From positions 62,001-126,000 of the forward strand of contig JAVHLC010000001.1 of assembly GCA_031082315.1 (NCBI GenBank): 64,000 nucleotides of DNA, read 5' to 3'. The stretch is from Thermodesulfobacteriota bacterium. Lineage in GTDB: Bacteria > Desulfobacterota > QYQD01. How positions within the stretch are numbered: position 1 is the stretch's first letter; each line of letters opens with the position of its first letter. The notes below the pieces were generated by a model, which worked only from the letters and a program-made list of their open reading frames with translations, did no database searches and had not been told where the DNA came from. Positions 1-8,145 of this stretch are shown here, one piece after another. A program made the position numbers and the translations under genes.

Positions 1-354
1 AATCATGACCTGAAGATGGATGCCGCTGGCGGTGTCTTCATCCCAAAGGCGTTTTACGCTTTCAGACCACCCGGGTATCTTTTGGATTTCATCCAAGACC
101 AATAAGGCCCTTCGGGGTTCGCCCGTAGATCCGGCCTTGAAACGTGCAGTTTCCCATTGTTGTTCGATCCATATCCGATCCTTTAACGCAGGCTCATCGG
201 CTGAGGCATAATGGCCCGGAATGGCTATGGATTCAAGTACCTGCCGGGCCAGGGTGGTTTTCCCGGTCTGGCGGGGGCCGGCCAAAACCTGGATAAACCG
301 GCGCGTCTCGGTGAACCTGCTGAAAAGGACGTTAAATACCGCTCTCTTATACAT
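1..354 (-). CDS. AAA+ ATPase of the AAA_14/DUF4143 type, N-terminal part (runs off the left edge)
   Basis: The minus-strand frame starts at the ATG at 354 and stays open to base 1, giving 118 residues of the N-terminus. It begins MYKRAVFNVLFSRF. A Walker A motif GPRQTGKTT lies near residue 27 and a Walker B-like LLVLDEIQKI near residue 84. This spacing and the DEIQK motif are typical of the stand-alone ATPases with an AAA_14 domain and a C-terminal DUF4143 domain, usually about 380-400 residues; the C-terminus is outside the window. These proteins are common in variable genome regions and their cellular role is not settled. The gene diverges from radC, and a cluster of inverted TTGAGTAA-like sites lies in front of it. 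The family call is firm from the motifs; no function is inferred. Confidence 0.8.
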   Translation of the reverse strand, partial: MYKRAVFNVLFSRFTETRRFIQVLAGPRQTGKTTLARQVLESIAIPGHYASADEPALKDRIWIEQQWETARFKAGSTGEPRRALLVLDEIQKIPGWSESVKRLWDEDTASGIHLQVMI

Positions 355-369
355 AATTTGCCTTTTTAA

Positions 370-430
370 TTTTAACTCATAGCCTTGAGTAAAATTACTC
401 AGGATGTTGAGTAATTTGTCTGAGTTAAAA
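370..430. promoter_or_regulatory. Cluster of inverted TGAGTAA/TTACTCA boxes, candidate operator
   Basis: Between the divergent ATPase gene and radC lies a perfect 10-bp inverted repeat (TTTTAACTCA at 370-379, TGAGTTAAAA at 421-430). It encloses a second one (GAGTAA at 387-392, TTACTC at 395-400, 2-bp spacer) and a further TTGAGTAA at 407-414. Four related half-sites in 60 bp just upstream of the ATPase start look like binding sites for a dimeric repressor, possibly autoregulation of the ATPase gene. The binding factor is not known. The position also argues against a radC start at 404, which would put the operator inside the coding region. Confidence 0.5.
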
Positions 431-532
431 AATTTATATAGTATTCCGGGCGTCATGTCAACAGCTACATGCTTAGGGTACATCTTTGGCGTACCATTTA
501 ACTTTTTCTCTCCTCCGCCGATATTTCCCATT

Positions 533-1216
533 GTGGATAATACGAAAGAAGATGTTATCGGCCATCGCGAGCGGCTGAAGGAACGCTATCTTAAGAATGG
601 TGCGGCCGGGCTTCAGGGCTATGAGGTACTGGAACTCCTCCTGACCTATGCCCTCGCCCGCCGCGATGTCAAACCTCTGGCCAAGAAACTGTTAAAGGAG
701 TTCAAATCCTTTCGGGGCGTACTCAGCGCCGCGCCGGATGAGCTTCAGACCATCCAGGGGTTGGGTAAACACACCGCCGCACTAATCAAACTGGTCCGGG
801 ACTGCTCGGATCTTTACCTAAAAGAAGAAGTCATGGGGAAAGAGACCATCTCCTCGCCCCGGGCCCTTATCGATTATTGCCGGTCGGCCATGGCCGGTCT
901 CAAAAACGAGTATTTTCGCTGCCTGTTTCTCAACACCAAAAACAAGGTGCTGGCCGATGAAATAATACAGGAAGGAACCATCAGTCAGGCCGTGGTCTAT
1001 CCCCGCAAGATAATAGAAAGGGCCATCCACCATAAGGCCACCGCCTTGATCTTCGTACACAACCACCCCAGCGGTGACGTAAAACCCTCCAGTGAAGACC
1101 TGTCCCTGACGGAGACCTTAAAGAAAGCGGCCGCGGCTGTAGGCATCGCCGTCCACGACCATTTAATTGTAGGCGAAGACGGGTGTTTCAGCTTCCGGGA
1201 AGAGGGGCTGCTGTAA
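533..1216 (+). CDS. radC: RadC family JAB-domain protein (first of two in the window)
   Basis: A helix-hairpin-helix region (IQGLGKHTAALIKL) is followed by a C-terminal JAB/MPN metalloprotease-like domain with the motif HNHPSGD, whose His and Asp residues would bind zinc. The reading frame is open from an ATG at 404, but the first 43 residues are unlike the family and overlap the repeat cluster. Relatives begin about 8-10 residues before GHRERLKERY. The GTG at 533 fits that and gives 227 residues; an ATG at 455 is another possibility. No clear ribosome site precedes any of them. RadC was long thought to be a DNA repair factor, but its role is not established. This protein (GHRERL type) belongs to a different branch from the RadC at 53450. 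Confidence 0.85.
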   Translation: MDNTKEDVIGHRERLKERYLKNGAAGLQGYEVLELLLTYALARRDVKPLAKKLLKEFKSFRGVLSAAPDELQTIQGLGKHTAALIKLVRDCSDLYLKEEVMGKETISSPRALIDYCRSAMAGLKNEYFRCLFLNTKNKVLADEIIQEGTISQAVVYPRKIIERAIHHKATALIFVHNHPSGDVKPSSEDLSLTETLKKAAAAVGIAVHDHLIVGEDGCFSFREEGLL

Positions 1217-1519
1217 GATAAGCATTCAGCCATCAGCTTTCAGCGGTCAGCCTTCCATAGGAGACTCGTGTGGTGCGTCATAAGCCCCTTTACTTTGATT
1301 GTCATCCCGGGCTTGACCCGGAATCCAGTCTTTTTGCCTTTCTGGATTCCTGCTTCCGCAGGAATGAAGGTTTTTGATGCCACAATATATGTAAAGAAAT
1401 GTTGGACGCACTGCACTAGATTTTTCTTTTTGCTGACAGCTGATAGCTGATAGCTTCTTACAATAATAAAGGTTCTCATTGACCCCGGATTGGCTATTAT
1501 GTTAGAGATTCGATAACCT
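1217..1519. repeat. Non-coding gap with dispersed intergenic repeats
   Basis: No gene is visible. The stretch at 1301-1367 is a palindromic repeat: the arms GGAATCCAG and CTGGATTCC flank a short spacer, preceded by GTCATCCCGGGCTTGACCC. A related copy lies at 47191-47279. Short runs of the AGCTGATAGCTGATAGC type occur at 1225-1252 and 1434-1453; the same motif recurs at 9163-9203, 35300-35320 and 46105-46140. Confidence 0.6.
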
Positions 1520-1864
1520 ATGCATGAACTATCCATCGCCCAGGGAATTCTTGACATCATCCAGAACGAGGCAGAGAAAAACGCCATTGAACGCATATCT
1601 GCCGTAAGGCTTAAACTGGGCAAGTTGACCGCCGTTGAACCCTCTTCCCTTTCTTTTTGTTTTGAGCTAATAACCAAAGGAACTCTGGCCGAAGGGGCAA
1701 GATTAGAGATAGATACCGTCCCGATCACCGGCCGCTGCGCCCAATGCGGAAGGGAATTTACATTAGAAGACCCTTTCTGCAACTGTCCGGGTTGTCAGGG
1801 TCTTAAAATCGACATCCTCACCGGTCGCGAATTTTACATTTGCGAGATCGAAAGCGATGATTAG
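1520..1864 (+). CDS. hypA: Hydrogenase nickel incorporation protein HypA
   Basis: HypA delivers nickel, together with HypB, to the large subunit of NiFe hydrogenase in the cytoplasm. The 114 residues have the family's standard length and the N-terminus MHELSIAQGI, in which His2 is the nickel ligand. The zinc site is formed by C73-x2-C76 and C89-x2-C92. It is the first gene of the hyp series hypA-hypB-hypF-(insert)-hypC-hypD-hypE, all on the plus strand, and lies 154 bases before hypB. No hydrogenase structural genes are in the window, so the target enzyme must be encoded elsewhere. Identification is secure. Confidence 0.96.
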   Translation: MHELSIAQGILDIIQNEAEKNAIERISAVRLKLGKLTAVEPSSLSFCFELITKGTLAEGARLEIDTVPITGRCAQCGREFTLEDPFCNCPGCQGLKIDILTGREFYICEIESDD

Positions 1865-1875
1865 ATACACTATTC

Positions 1876-1986
1876 AGCCACAAAGTCACCAAGGCACAAA
1901 GGGTCGATATAATTTATGACTGGAAAGAATCACGGTTTAACAAAATTATTCTATAAAATCTTCGTGTCTTTGTGCCTTAGTGGCTA
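1876..1986. repeat. Imperfect inverted repeat between hypA and hypB
   Basis: The arms AGTCACCAAGGCACAAAG (1884-1901) and CTTTGTGCCTTAGTGGCT (1968-1985) are complementary except for two or three positions and are separated by 66 AT-rich bases. Such CACAAAG palindromes are common intergenic repeats in this group. Related CTCTGCGG-type copies occur at 7960-8122 and 35330-35398. It could form a long hairpin in the hyp transcript. Confidence 0.55.
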
Positions 1987-2018
1987 AATAAGTTAGGGTC
2001 AATGAAAGGAGCTAATCT

Positions 2019-2669
2019 TTGAAGGTATCCGTCGTCCGCAATATCCTGGAGGCCAACGAGGCCATTGCCCAAAAGAATAGAAAATTATTCAAGGGAAAAG
2101 GCATATTCACCATAAATCTCATGAGTTCACCTGGCGCGGGGAAAACCACCCTTTTGGAAAATACGGTCGAAGCGCTGAAGGACAGATTGCGTATGGCGGT
2201 AATAGAAGGGGATATACAATCCTCGGTCGATGCCAGGCGCATAGCCAAAAAAGGGGTTCAGGCCATACAGATTAACACTGACGGAGGTTGCCACCTGGAC
2301 GCCAACATGATTCAGAATGTCCTCGCCCACCTGGACCTGGATAACCTTGACCTCCTTATCGTAGAAAACGTGGGGAACCTGGTATGCCCGGCGGAGTTTG
2401 ACATAGGTGAAAACGTGAAGACCATGATCCTGAGCGTGACCGAAGGCGACGATAAGCCGCTCAAATATCCGGTCATGTTCCGTGAATCAACGGTCCTTTT
2501 AATAAACAAGATCGACCTCCTGCCATACACAAACTGCAAGATAAACAATATAAAGAAGGCCGTCCTTAAACTGAACCCAAAGATAAAGATATTCGAGGTC
2601 TCCTGCCGCACCGGAGAGGGCCTGGAAAACTGGTATAAATGGATCAGACAGCAGACAAAGAAAAAGTAA
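2019..2669 (+). CDS. hypB: Hydrogenase maturation GTPase HypB
   Basis: HypB is the GTPase that powers nickel insertion into NiFe hydrogenase. The P-loop GAGKTT is at residues 39-44, the G4 motif NKID at 163-166, and the metal site in the G domain shows C91-H92 (GGCHLDA). The N-terminal His-rich stretch and the CxxCGC site of some homologues are absent, so nickel storage is not expected. The start is a TTG at 2019, chosen because AAAGGAG lies at 2006-2012 and the family N-terminus follows directly. The length, 216 residues, is normal. The 3' end overlaps hypF by 31 bases, which suggests translational coupling. Confidence 0.95.
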   Translation: MKVSVVRNILEANEAIAQKNRKLFKGKGIFTINLMSSPGAGKTTLLENTVEALKDRLRMAVIEGDIQSSVDARRIAKKGVQAIQINTDGGCHLDANMIQNVLAHLDLDNLDLLIVENVGNLVCPAEFDIGENVKTMILSVTEGDDKPLKYPVMFRESTVLLINKIDLLPYTNCKINNIKKAVLKLNPKIKIFEVSCRTGEGLENWYKWIRQQTKKK

Positions 2670-4954
2670 CCCGCCGGATTAAGGCCACCGTCCATGGAAT
2701 AGTACAGGGCGTGGGGTTTCGTCCTTTTATTTATCAACTGGCGCGGCGGTACGACCTCAAGGGCTATGTAACCAATACCTCCCATGGCGTAGATATTGAC
2801 GTCGAAGGAGAGTCCCAGGCCATAGACTCTTTTTTAAAGGCCATCCGCTCTGAATCCCCTCCCCTGGCCAATATCACCGCCCTGGAGAAATCCGAACATC
2901 CCCCGGCCGGATACGGCGATTTTAGCATCCATGAAAGTCAGGCTTCAGACGGCCGCTCCGCCCTTATCTCCCCGGACATCTGTGTCTGCGACGAGTGTCT
3001 GGCCGAACTTCTGGACATTAAAAACCGCCGCTATGGCTATCCCTTCATCAACTGCACCAATTGCGGGCCCCGCTATACCATTATCGAAGATATACCTTAC
3101 GACCGCCCCAAGACCTCTATGAAGTCATTTCCCATGTGCCCGGAATGTGAGGCCGAATACCGCGACCCCCTTAACCGCCGTTTTCATGCCCAGCCCAATG
3201 CCTGCTGGACCTGCGGCCCCCGGGTAACTCTTTACGACGCGAATAAAAACCGTGTAGTATGCAAAGACCCTGTCATTCAAGCGGCTAATCTTCTCCGTCA
3301 AGGCAAGATACTGGCCATAAAAGGCCTGGGGGGATTTCACCTGGTAGTTGACGCCACAATAGACGAGACCGTGCGTACCCTTCGCCAACGCAAGCACCGT
3401 GAGGAAAAGCCGCTGGCCCTTATGTCTCCGGATGTTGAAACCATAGAAACCTACGCCCGGGTAAATTCTTACGAATCAAAGGTTCTCCTATCGCCTCAGC
3501 GCCCCATTGTCCTTTTAAAAAAGAGGCCGCGCCCTGCCATCTCTGCCGGGGTGGCCCCGCATAATAAATATTTGGGGGTCATGCTCCCCTACACACCCCT
3601 ACATTACTTACTGCTGAAACAAGGGTTCGTGGCGCTGGTCATGACCAGCGGCAATCTGAGTGAAGAACCCATTGCCATCGGCAACGATGAGGCCTTCCGT
3701 CGCCTGGGCCATATTACAGACTACTTTCTTATGCACGACCGGGATATCTATATGCGCTGCGATGACTCGGTGGTGCGGGTTAATAGAGGAAAGGCCCACC
3801 CTGTCCGCCGGGCCCGCGGCTATGTCCCGATGCCGATAATACTTAAAGAAAATATGCCGGAAATTCTGGCCTGCGGGGCCGAATTAAAAAATACTATTTG
3901 CCTGACTAAAGGACAAAACACCTTTCTCAGCCAGCATATCGGTGACCTGGAAAACCTGGAGACCCTGGAATCTTTTACCGAGGTTATTGAACATCTCAAG
4001 CGCATCCTGGAAATCACCCCCCGGATCATTGCCTATGACCTCCACCCCGAATATTTAAGCACCAAATATGCCCTGGCCCAAAATGACCTGACCAAATACG
4101 GCGTCCAGCATCACCATGCCCATATTGTTAGTTGTATGGCCGAACATGGGTTAAATGAAGAGGTGATTGGTCTGGGTATGGATGGAACCGGCTATGGCAC
4201 AGACGGCGCTATCTGGGGAGGCGAAATACTGATAGCCCGCCGGGACTCATTCGAGAGGGCCGGGCACCTGGATTACGTCCCCTTACCCGGCGGAGCCGCC
4301 GCTATCAAAGAGCCTTGGCGCATGGCGGTAAGTTATCTCCATGAAGCCTACGGTGAAGGCTTTCTCAATTTAGATATCCCCTTCGTGAAAAATCACGACG
4401 AAAAAACCCTATCCCTCTTAGCCGCAGCCATTAAGAAAAAAATTAACACCCCCCTGACATCGAGCTGCGGCCGTCTATTTGACGGTATCGCGGCCCTTTT
4501 GTGTTTGCGAGATAAGGTAGCCTATGAGGGACAGGCCGCCGTGGAATTGGAGATGTCCATTACCGGCTACGGAGTGGCGGCCTATGACTACCGCATAGAA
4601 AAAAGAGATGGCAAATGGGCTGTGGATGTCAGGCCGATTATTGAGCAAGTCGTGACGGACATACAGAAAGAGACAAAAAAGGGACTTATTGCCCATAAGT
4701 TTCACCACACCCTGGCCCGGATGTTTACAGATATATGTATAAAGCTGAGGAGTGAACGAGGCCTCACGAAAGTGGCCTTAAGCGGCGGTGTTTTCCAAAA
4801 TATGACTCTCCTCTCAAGGCTGACAAGTCTCTTGCGGAGAAACCGTTTTAAGGTCTATACTCACCGCATGGTGCCGACAAATGACGGAGGAATATCCCTG
4901 GGTCAGGCCGTAGCGGCATGTGCTATGGAGAAGAAAAAGGGCGGTGAAATATAG
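2639..4954 (+). CDS. hypF: Carbamoyltransferase HypF
   Basis: HypF makes thiocarbamate on the HypE C-terminal cysteine, the precursor of the cyanide ligands of NiFe hydrogenase. All expected parts are present in 771 residues: an acylphosphatase domain (GIVQGVGFRPF at 20-30), a zinc-finger region with four CxxC pairs (C117/C120, C139/C142, C167/C170, C189/C192), a YrdC-like nucleotide-binding domain around 205-385, and a Kae1-like domain with the metal motif HHHAH. The start ATG lies inside hypB. A 15-bp tandem duplication crosses the stop codon. The gene is followed by genes unrelated to hydrogenase maturation before hypC resumes the series. Confidence 0.96.
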   Translation: MDQTADKEKVTRRIKATVHGIVQGVGFRPFIYQLARRYDLKGYVTNTSHGVDIDVEGESQAIDSFLKAIRSESPPLANITALEKSEHPPAGYGDFSIHESQASDGRSALISPDICVCDECLAELLDIKNRRYGYPFINCTNCGPRYTIIEDIPYDRPKTSMKSFPMCPECEAEYRDPLNRRFHAQPNACWTCGPRVTLYDANKNRVVCKDPVIQAANLLRQGKILAIKGLGGFHLVVDATIDETVRTLRQRKHREEKPLALMSPDVETIETYARVNSYESKVLLSPQRPIVLLKKRPRPAISAGVAPHNKYLGVMLPYTPLHYLLLKQGFVALVMTSGNLSEEPIAIGNDEAFRRLGHITDYFLMHDRDIYMRCDDSVVRVNRGKAHPVRRARGYVPMPIILKENMPEILACGAELKNTICLTKGQNTFLSQHIGDLENLETLESFTEVIEHLKRILEITPRIIAYDLHPEYLSTKYALAQNDLTKYGVQHHHAHIVSCMAEHGLNEEVIGLGMDGTGYGTDGAIWGGEILIARRDSFERAGHLDYVPLPGGAAAIKEPWRMAVSYLHEAYGEGFLNLDIPFVKNHDEKTLSLLAAAIKKKINTPLTSSCGRLFDGIAALLCLRDKVAYEGQAAVELEMSITGYGVAAYDYRIEKRDGKWAVDVRPIIEQVVTDIQKETKKGLIAHKFHHTLARMFTDICIKLRSERGLTKVALSGGVFQNMTLLSRLTSLLRRNRFKVYTHRMVPTNDGGISLGQAVAACAMEKKKGGEI

Positions 4955-4967
4955 GGCGGTGAAATAT
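4938..4967. repeat. 15-bp tandem duplication across the hypF stop codon
   Basis: The unit AGGGCGGTGAAATAT occurs twice in a row at 4938-4952 and 4953-4967. The hypF stop TAG (4952-4954) falls at the junction. The duplication adds non-coding sequence only. It may mark the left edge of the inserted block at 4968-6632. Confidence 0.7.
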
Positions 4968-5135
4968 AATGTAGGATGAAAAAACGTTGGCTAAGGTAGT
5001 TTCAGAGCTACGCTGGTGGATGCTGACTGTAACAAATGACCAGTCGTCTTGTGCGGTTGGCCCAAACACCCCAAATCAACAGAGCATTGACGATGGGAAG
5101 AATGCCAAGAATTAAACAAGAGTGGAGGCCCTAAG

Positions 5136-6164
5136 ATGTTTGAAGCTATTGTACAGACAGTACGTGAACCCCTTATTGTACTGGATTCAGACTTGAGGGT
5201 TTTTTTAGCAAACCGCAGTTTTTATAAATCATTCAAGGTAACGCCTGAGGAGACTATAGGTAATCTTATATATGACCTCGGAAACCGGCAGTGGGATATT
5301 CCCAGGCTTCGGACGTTGCTGGAAGAGATTCTGCCCAAAGATAACAAGTTCGATGACTATGAAGTTGAGCATATATTTTCAAACATAGGACACAAAATAA
5401 TGCTTCTCAATGCCCGCCGTATCACTCACAAAGAAATAGGTTCCCAGATGATCCTCCTTGCTATTGAAGATATTACAAAATTCAGAAAGCTGGAAAGAGA
5501 GCGAAAGAATATCCTGTCCATGTTTGCACATGACATGAAAAACCCTGCGCTCATATCGGAGGGTTTTCTGTCGAGACTCATCTTAGGCAAGACAGGGGCC
5601 CTGACGGAAGAGCAACAGGACTACCTTAAAATTATCCATAGTGAACTCAACAAATTATCACAATTAATATCAGATTTTCTGCAGTTTTCGAGATTTGAAG
5701 CAATAGAATATAAGCCTGTTTACGCTCCATTTAATATAGAAGAGGAAATTCGGAAAAATATTGAAGCGGAAAAAGTGGAGGCTGAAAAGAAAAAAATCAT
5801 TATAGGCATTGAACACCCGGATACAATAACTCCTATAGTTAATGCAGATGCTGCTATGGTAAATCGCGTGATCAGAAATCTTCTCGTCAACGCAATAAAA
5901 TATACCGACACTGGAGGAGCTGTAACAATCAAAATATCAGACCGAGGCAATGAAATACTTGTCTCTGTTAAAGATACAGGCATAGGAATACCGGAAGATC
6001 ATCTGCCTTATATATTTGATGCATTCTACCGTGCGGGAAACTCAAAGGGTTCGGGGCTTGGGTTGTCCATTGCCAAAGCAATAATAGAAGGCCATGGAGG
6101 ATGGATATGGGCTGAAAGCATACCCGCCAATGGCAGTACCTTTAGCTTCATTTTGCCGAAATAG
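5136..6164 (+). CDS. PAS-domain sensor histidine kinase
   Basis: The 342-residue protein has an N-terminal PAS domain (about 5-115), a HisKA dimerisation domain with the phospho-acceptor in FAHDMKNP near residue 130, and a C-terminal HATPase_c domain with N, G1 and G2 boxes (NLLVNAIKYT, DTGIGIP, GSGLGLSIAK). No membrane segment or signal peptide is visible, so it should sense a cytoplasmic signal. GGAGG at 5122-5126 supports the ATG at 5136. No response regulator is adjacent. It sits between hypF and hypC, and its codons look more A+T-rich than the hyp genes, which suggests later arrival. The signal and the output are unknown. Confidence 0.9.
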   Translation: MFEAIVQTVREPLIVLDSDLRVFLANRSFYKSFKVTPEETIGNLIYDLGNRQWDIPRLRTLLEEILPKDNKFDDYEVEHIFSNIGHKIMLLNARRITHKEIGSQMILLAIEDITKFRKLERERKNILSMFAHDMKNPALISEGFLSRLILGKTGALTEEQQDYLKIIHSELNKLSQLISDFLQFSRFEAIEYKPVYAPFNIEEEIRKNIEAEKVEAEKKKIIIGIEHPDTITPIVNADAAMVNRVIRNLLVNAIKYTDTGGAVTIKISDRGNEILVSVKDTGIGIPEDHLPYIFDAFYRAGNSKGSGLGLSIAKAIIEGHGGWIWAESIPANGSTFSFILPK

Positions 6165-6218
6165 CAAAATAATCTTTGGCGTGTAAGCGGCAAGGATGGC
6201 ACAGCAGAGATATAAGAA

Positions 6219-6632
6219 ATGAACAAAAAAAATATTTCATCTAAACTTCTTCGATTTTGGAAAATACTTGGACCCGGACTTGTTACCGGTGCAAGCGATG
6301 ATGACCCTTCAGGCATTGCAACCTACTCACAGGCAGGCGCTGCATACGGACTTTCAACTCTCTGGACTGCACTTATTACATTTCCACTCATGGCTTCAAT
6401 TCAGGAAATGTGTGCAAGAATTGGCTTGGTTACTTCACATGGTTTAGCAGGAACGCTTAAAACTCATTATTCAAAACCTGTTTTGTATTTAATGTTGTTG
6501 TTTAGTTTTCCTGCCATTGTACTGAATATTGGCGCTGACATTGCGGGAATGGGAGCAGTGGGTAATCTATTGTTCCCTTCCATTAAGGCAACGTATTTCA
6601 GCATTGTTTTCACCATCATACTTTTGGAGTAG
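6219..6632 (+). pseudogene. Nramp-family divalent metal transporter, N-terminal fragment only
   Basis: The 137 residues match the start of Nramp-type transporters: GPGLVTGASDDDPSGI is the TM1 motif region, followed by ATYSQAGAAYG and three or four hydrophobic segments. Full-length members have about 400-440 residues and 10-12 segments, so roughly two thirds are missing. The frame ends at a TAG six bases before hypC, within what looks like the hypC leader, so the gene was cut when the segment joined hypC. A four-helix fragment is unlikely to transport. Nramp proteins carry Mn, Fe and sometimes other divalent metals; a link with nickel maturation is tempting but unsupported. Confidence 0.75.
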
Positions 6633-6638
6633 TTATCT

Positions 6639-6869
6639 ATGTGCCTAGCCGTACCTATGCAAGTCCTGGAGCTTAAGGAAAATACAGCCGTGGTGGATAT
6701 GGGCGGCACGCGCAAGGCAGTACGCCTGGACGCTATTGACAGGCCGCCCACGGTAGGCGACTATGTGATTGTACACGCCGGATTCGCCATCCACTGCATT
6801 GACGAAGAAGAGGCCAAAATCACCCTGCAATACTTTGAGGAAATATTTGCCGATGAAACATCTCGATGA
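6639..6869 (+). CDS. hypC: Hydrogenase maturation chaperone HypC
   Basis: HypC is the small chaperone that carries the Fe(CN)2CO unit together with HypD and hands it to the hydrogenase large subunit. The N-terminus MCLAVPMQV with the essential Cys2 is typical, as is the length of 76 residues. GGAG is found 10 bases upstream of the ATG, just inside the end of the Nramp fragment. It overlaps hypD by 17 bases, so the pair is probably coupled. Confidence 0.95.
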   Translation: MCLAVPMQVLELKENTAVVDMGGTRKAVRLDAIDRPPTVGDYVIVHAGFAIHCIDEEEAKITLQYFEEIFADETSR

Positions 6870-7935
6870 ATACCGCGATCCGCATCTAGCCGGGAAGTTA
6901 ATAGATAAAATAAAGGCGTTATCGCACCGGCCGGTCCGGCTTATGGAGGTTTGCGGAACCCACACCGTTTCTATATTCAGAAGCGGGATACGAAGCCTGC
7001 TGCCGCCCTCTATTACCCTGCTGTCCGGCCCCGGCTGCCCTGTCTGTGTCACGGCCACGGAGGAAATAGATAAGTTTATCAAGCTCGGCCAACAAAAGGA
7101 TACGATTGTTGCTACCTTTGGCGACCTGGTACGCGTGCCGGGGTCCTCGTCGTCCCTGCAGAAGGAGCGGGCGGATGGGGCAGATATCCGCGTGGTCTAT
7201 TCCACATTTGACGCCTTGGACATCGCCCGCCGGAATCCATCCCGCACGGTTGTCTTCCTGGCGGTGGGCTTTGAGACCACTGCGCCGACTATTGCGGCGG
7301 CAGTAAAAGAGACCAAAAAAGAAGGAATTGGCAACTTTTATATTATCCCGGCCCATAAGATTATCCCCCCGGCCATGGAGGCCCTTTTGGCCGGCGGAGA
7401 GCTGGCCATCGACGGCTTCATCTGCCCGGGGCATGTATCCGTCATCATTGGCGCAGATGCCTACCGGCCGGTCGCCGATAAATATCACATCCCCTGCGTA
7501 GTGGCCGGTTTCGAACCCGTAGATATATTGCAGACCATTTACATGTTATTGTCCCAGATTGAAGAGGGAAAGGCTATAGTGGAAATCCAGTACCGGAGGG
7601 CGGTCAACTTCACCGGCAATGAAAAGGCATTGGCCCTGCTCTCGGAGGTCTTTGAGACCTGCGACGCGCCATGGCGCGGGCTTGGCACTATACCTGATAG
7701 CGGCTTAAGATTAAGGGATAATTACCGCGCCCTGGATATTGAGACAAAGTTCGATCTAACCGTGCCCAGGACCCAGGATCATCCCGGTTGCAGTTGTGGG
7801 GACATACTGCGGGGCGTCAAAACCCCGCTTGACTGCGTCCTTTACCGGAAGGTCTGCACGCCTTCCAATCCCTATGGCCCCTGTATGGTCTCGACCGAAG
7901 GGACATGCGCAGCCTATTACAAATATCATGATTGA
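6853..7935 (+). CDS. hypD: Hydrogenase iron-cyanide assembly protein HypD
   Basis: HypD is the iron-sulfur scaffold on which Fe(CN)2CO is assembled with HypC and HypE. The frame is open from 6769, but the ATG at 6853 gives the family N-terminus MKHLDEYRDP and 360 residues. Key elements are C34 in CGTH, GPGCPVC with C62 and C65, and the C-terminal [4Fe-4S] ligands in CSCGDIL, DCVLYRKVC and YGPC. It starts inside hypC and is followed by a 210-base gap with repeats before hypE. Confidence 0.95.
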   Translation: MKHLDEYRDPHLAGKLIDKIKALSHRPVRLMEVCGTHTVSIFRSGIRSLLPPSITLLSGPGCPVCVTATEEIDKFIKLGQQKDTIVATFGDLVRVPGSSSSLQKERADGADIRVVYSTFDALDIARRNPSRTVVFLAVGFETTAPTIAAAVKETKKEGIGNFYIIPAHKIIPPAMEALLAGGELAIDGFICPGHVSVIIGADAYRPVADKYHIPCVVAGFEPVDILQTIYMLLSQIEEGKAIVEIQYRRAVNFTGNEKALALLSEVFETCDAPWRGLGTIPDSGLRLRDNYRALDIETKFDLTVPRTQDHPGCSCGDILRGVKTPLDCVLYRKVCTPSNPYGPCMVSTEGTCAAYYKYHD

Positions 7936-7959
7936 TGATCTCGTAAAAAGTAAAATTTA

Positions 7960-8122
7960 CCGCAGAGGTCGCCGAGAACGCTGAGATAACATATTAAATA
8001 GGTTAAAGTTTTCCTCTGCGGACTCTGCGTGCTCAGCAGTGAAAAGGCTTTTTTACGAATTGATCTTTATTGATATTCTTATTTTCTCTGTGTGCTCTGT
8101 GGTAAAAATCTTTTGGCAATAC
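7960..8122. repeat. Intergenic CCGCAGAG/CTCTGCGG palindromic repeats between hypD and hypE
   Basis: ACCGCAGAGGTCGCCGAGAA (7960-7979) is followed by CCTCTGCGGACTCTGCGTGC (8012-8031), which can pair back, and then by a second related half (TTCTCTGTGTGCTCTGTGGT, 8084-8103). This is the same class as the arms at 1884/1968 and 35330/35390. Apart from the repeat, nothing is visible in the gap. Confidence 0.5.
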
Positions 8123-8145
8123 ATTATTAAGCCTATGGAGATCCT

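Noticed and set aside
1268-1450. 60-codon frame between radC and hypA
   Set aside because: It consists mostly of intergenic palindromic repeat sequence (ILDSRL-type translation of GGAATCCAG repeats).
1217-1519. Possible CRISPR-like direct repeats (AGCTGATAGCTGATAGC)
   Set aside because: The units are short, irregular and immediately adjacent, with no spacers of constant length and no cas genes in the window.
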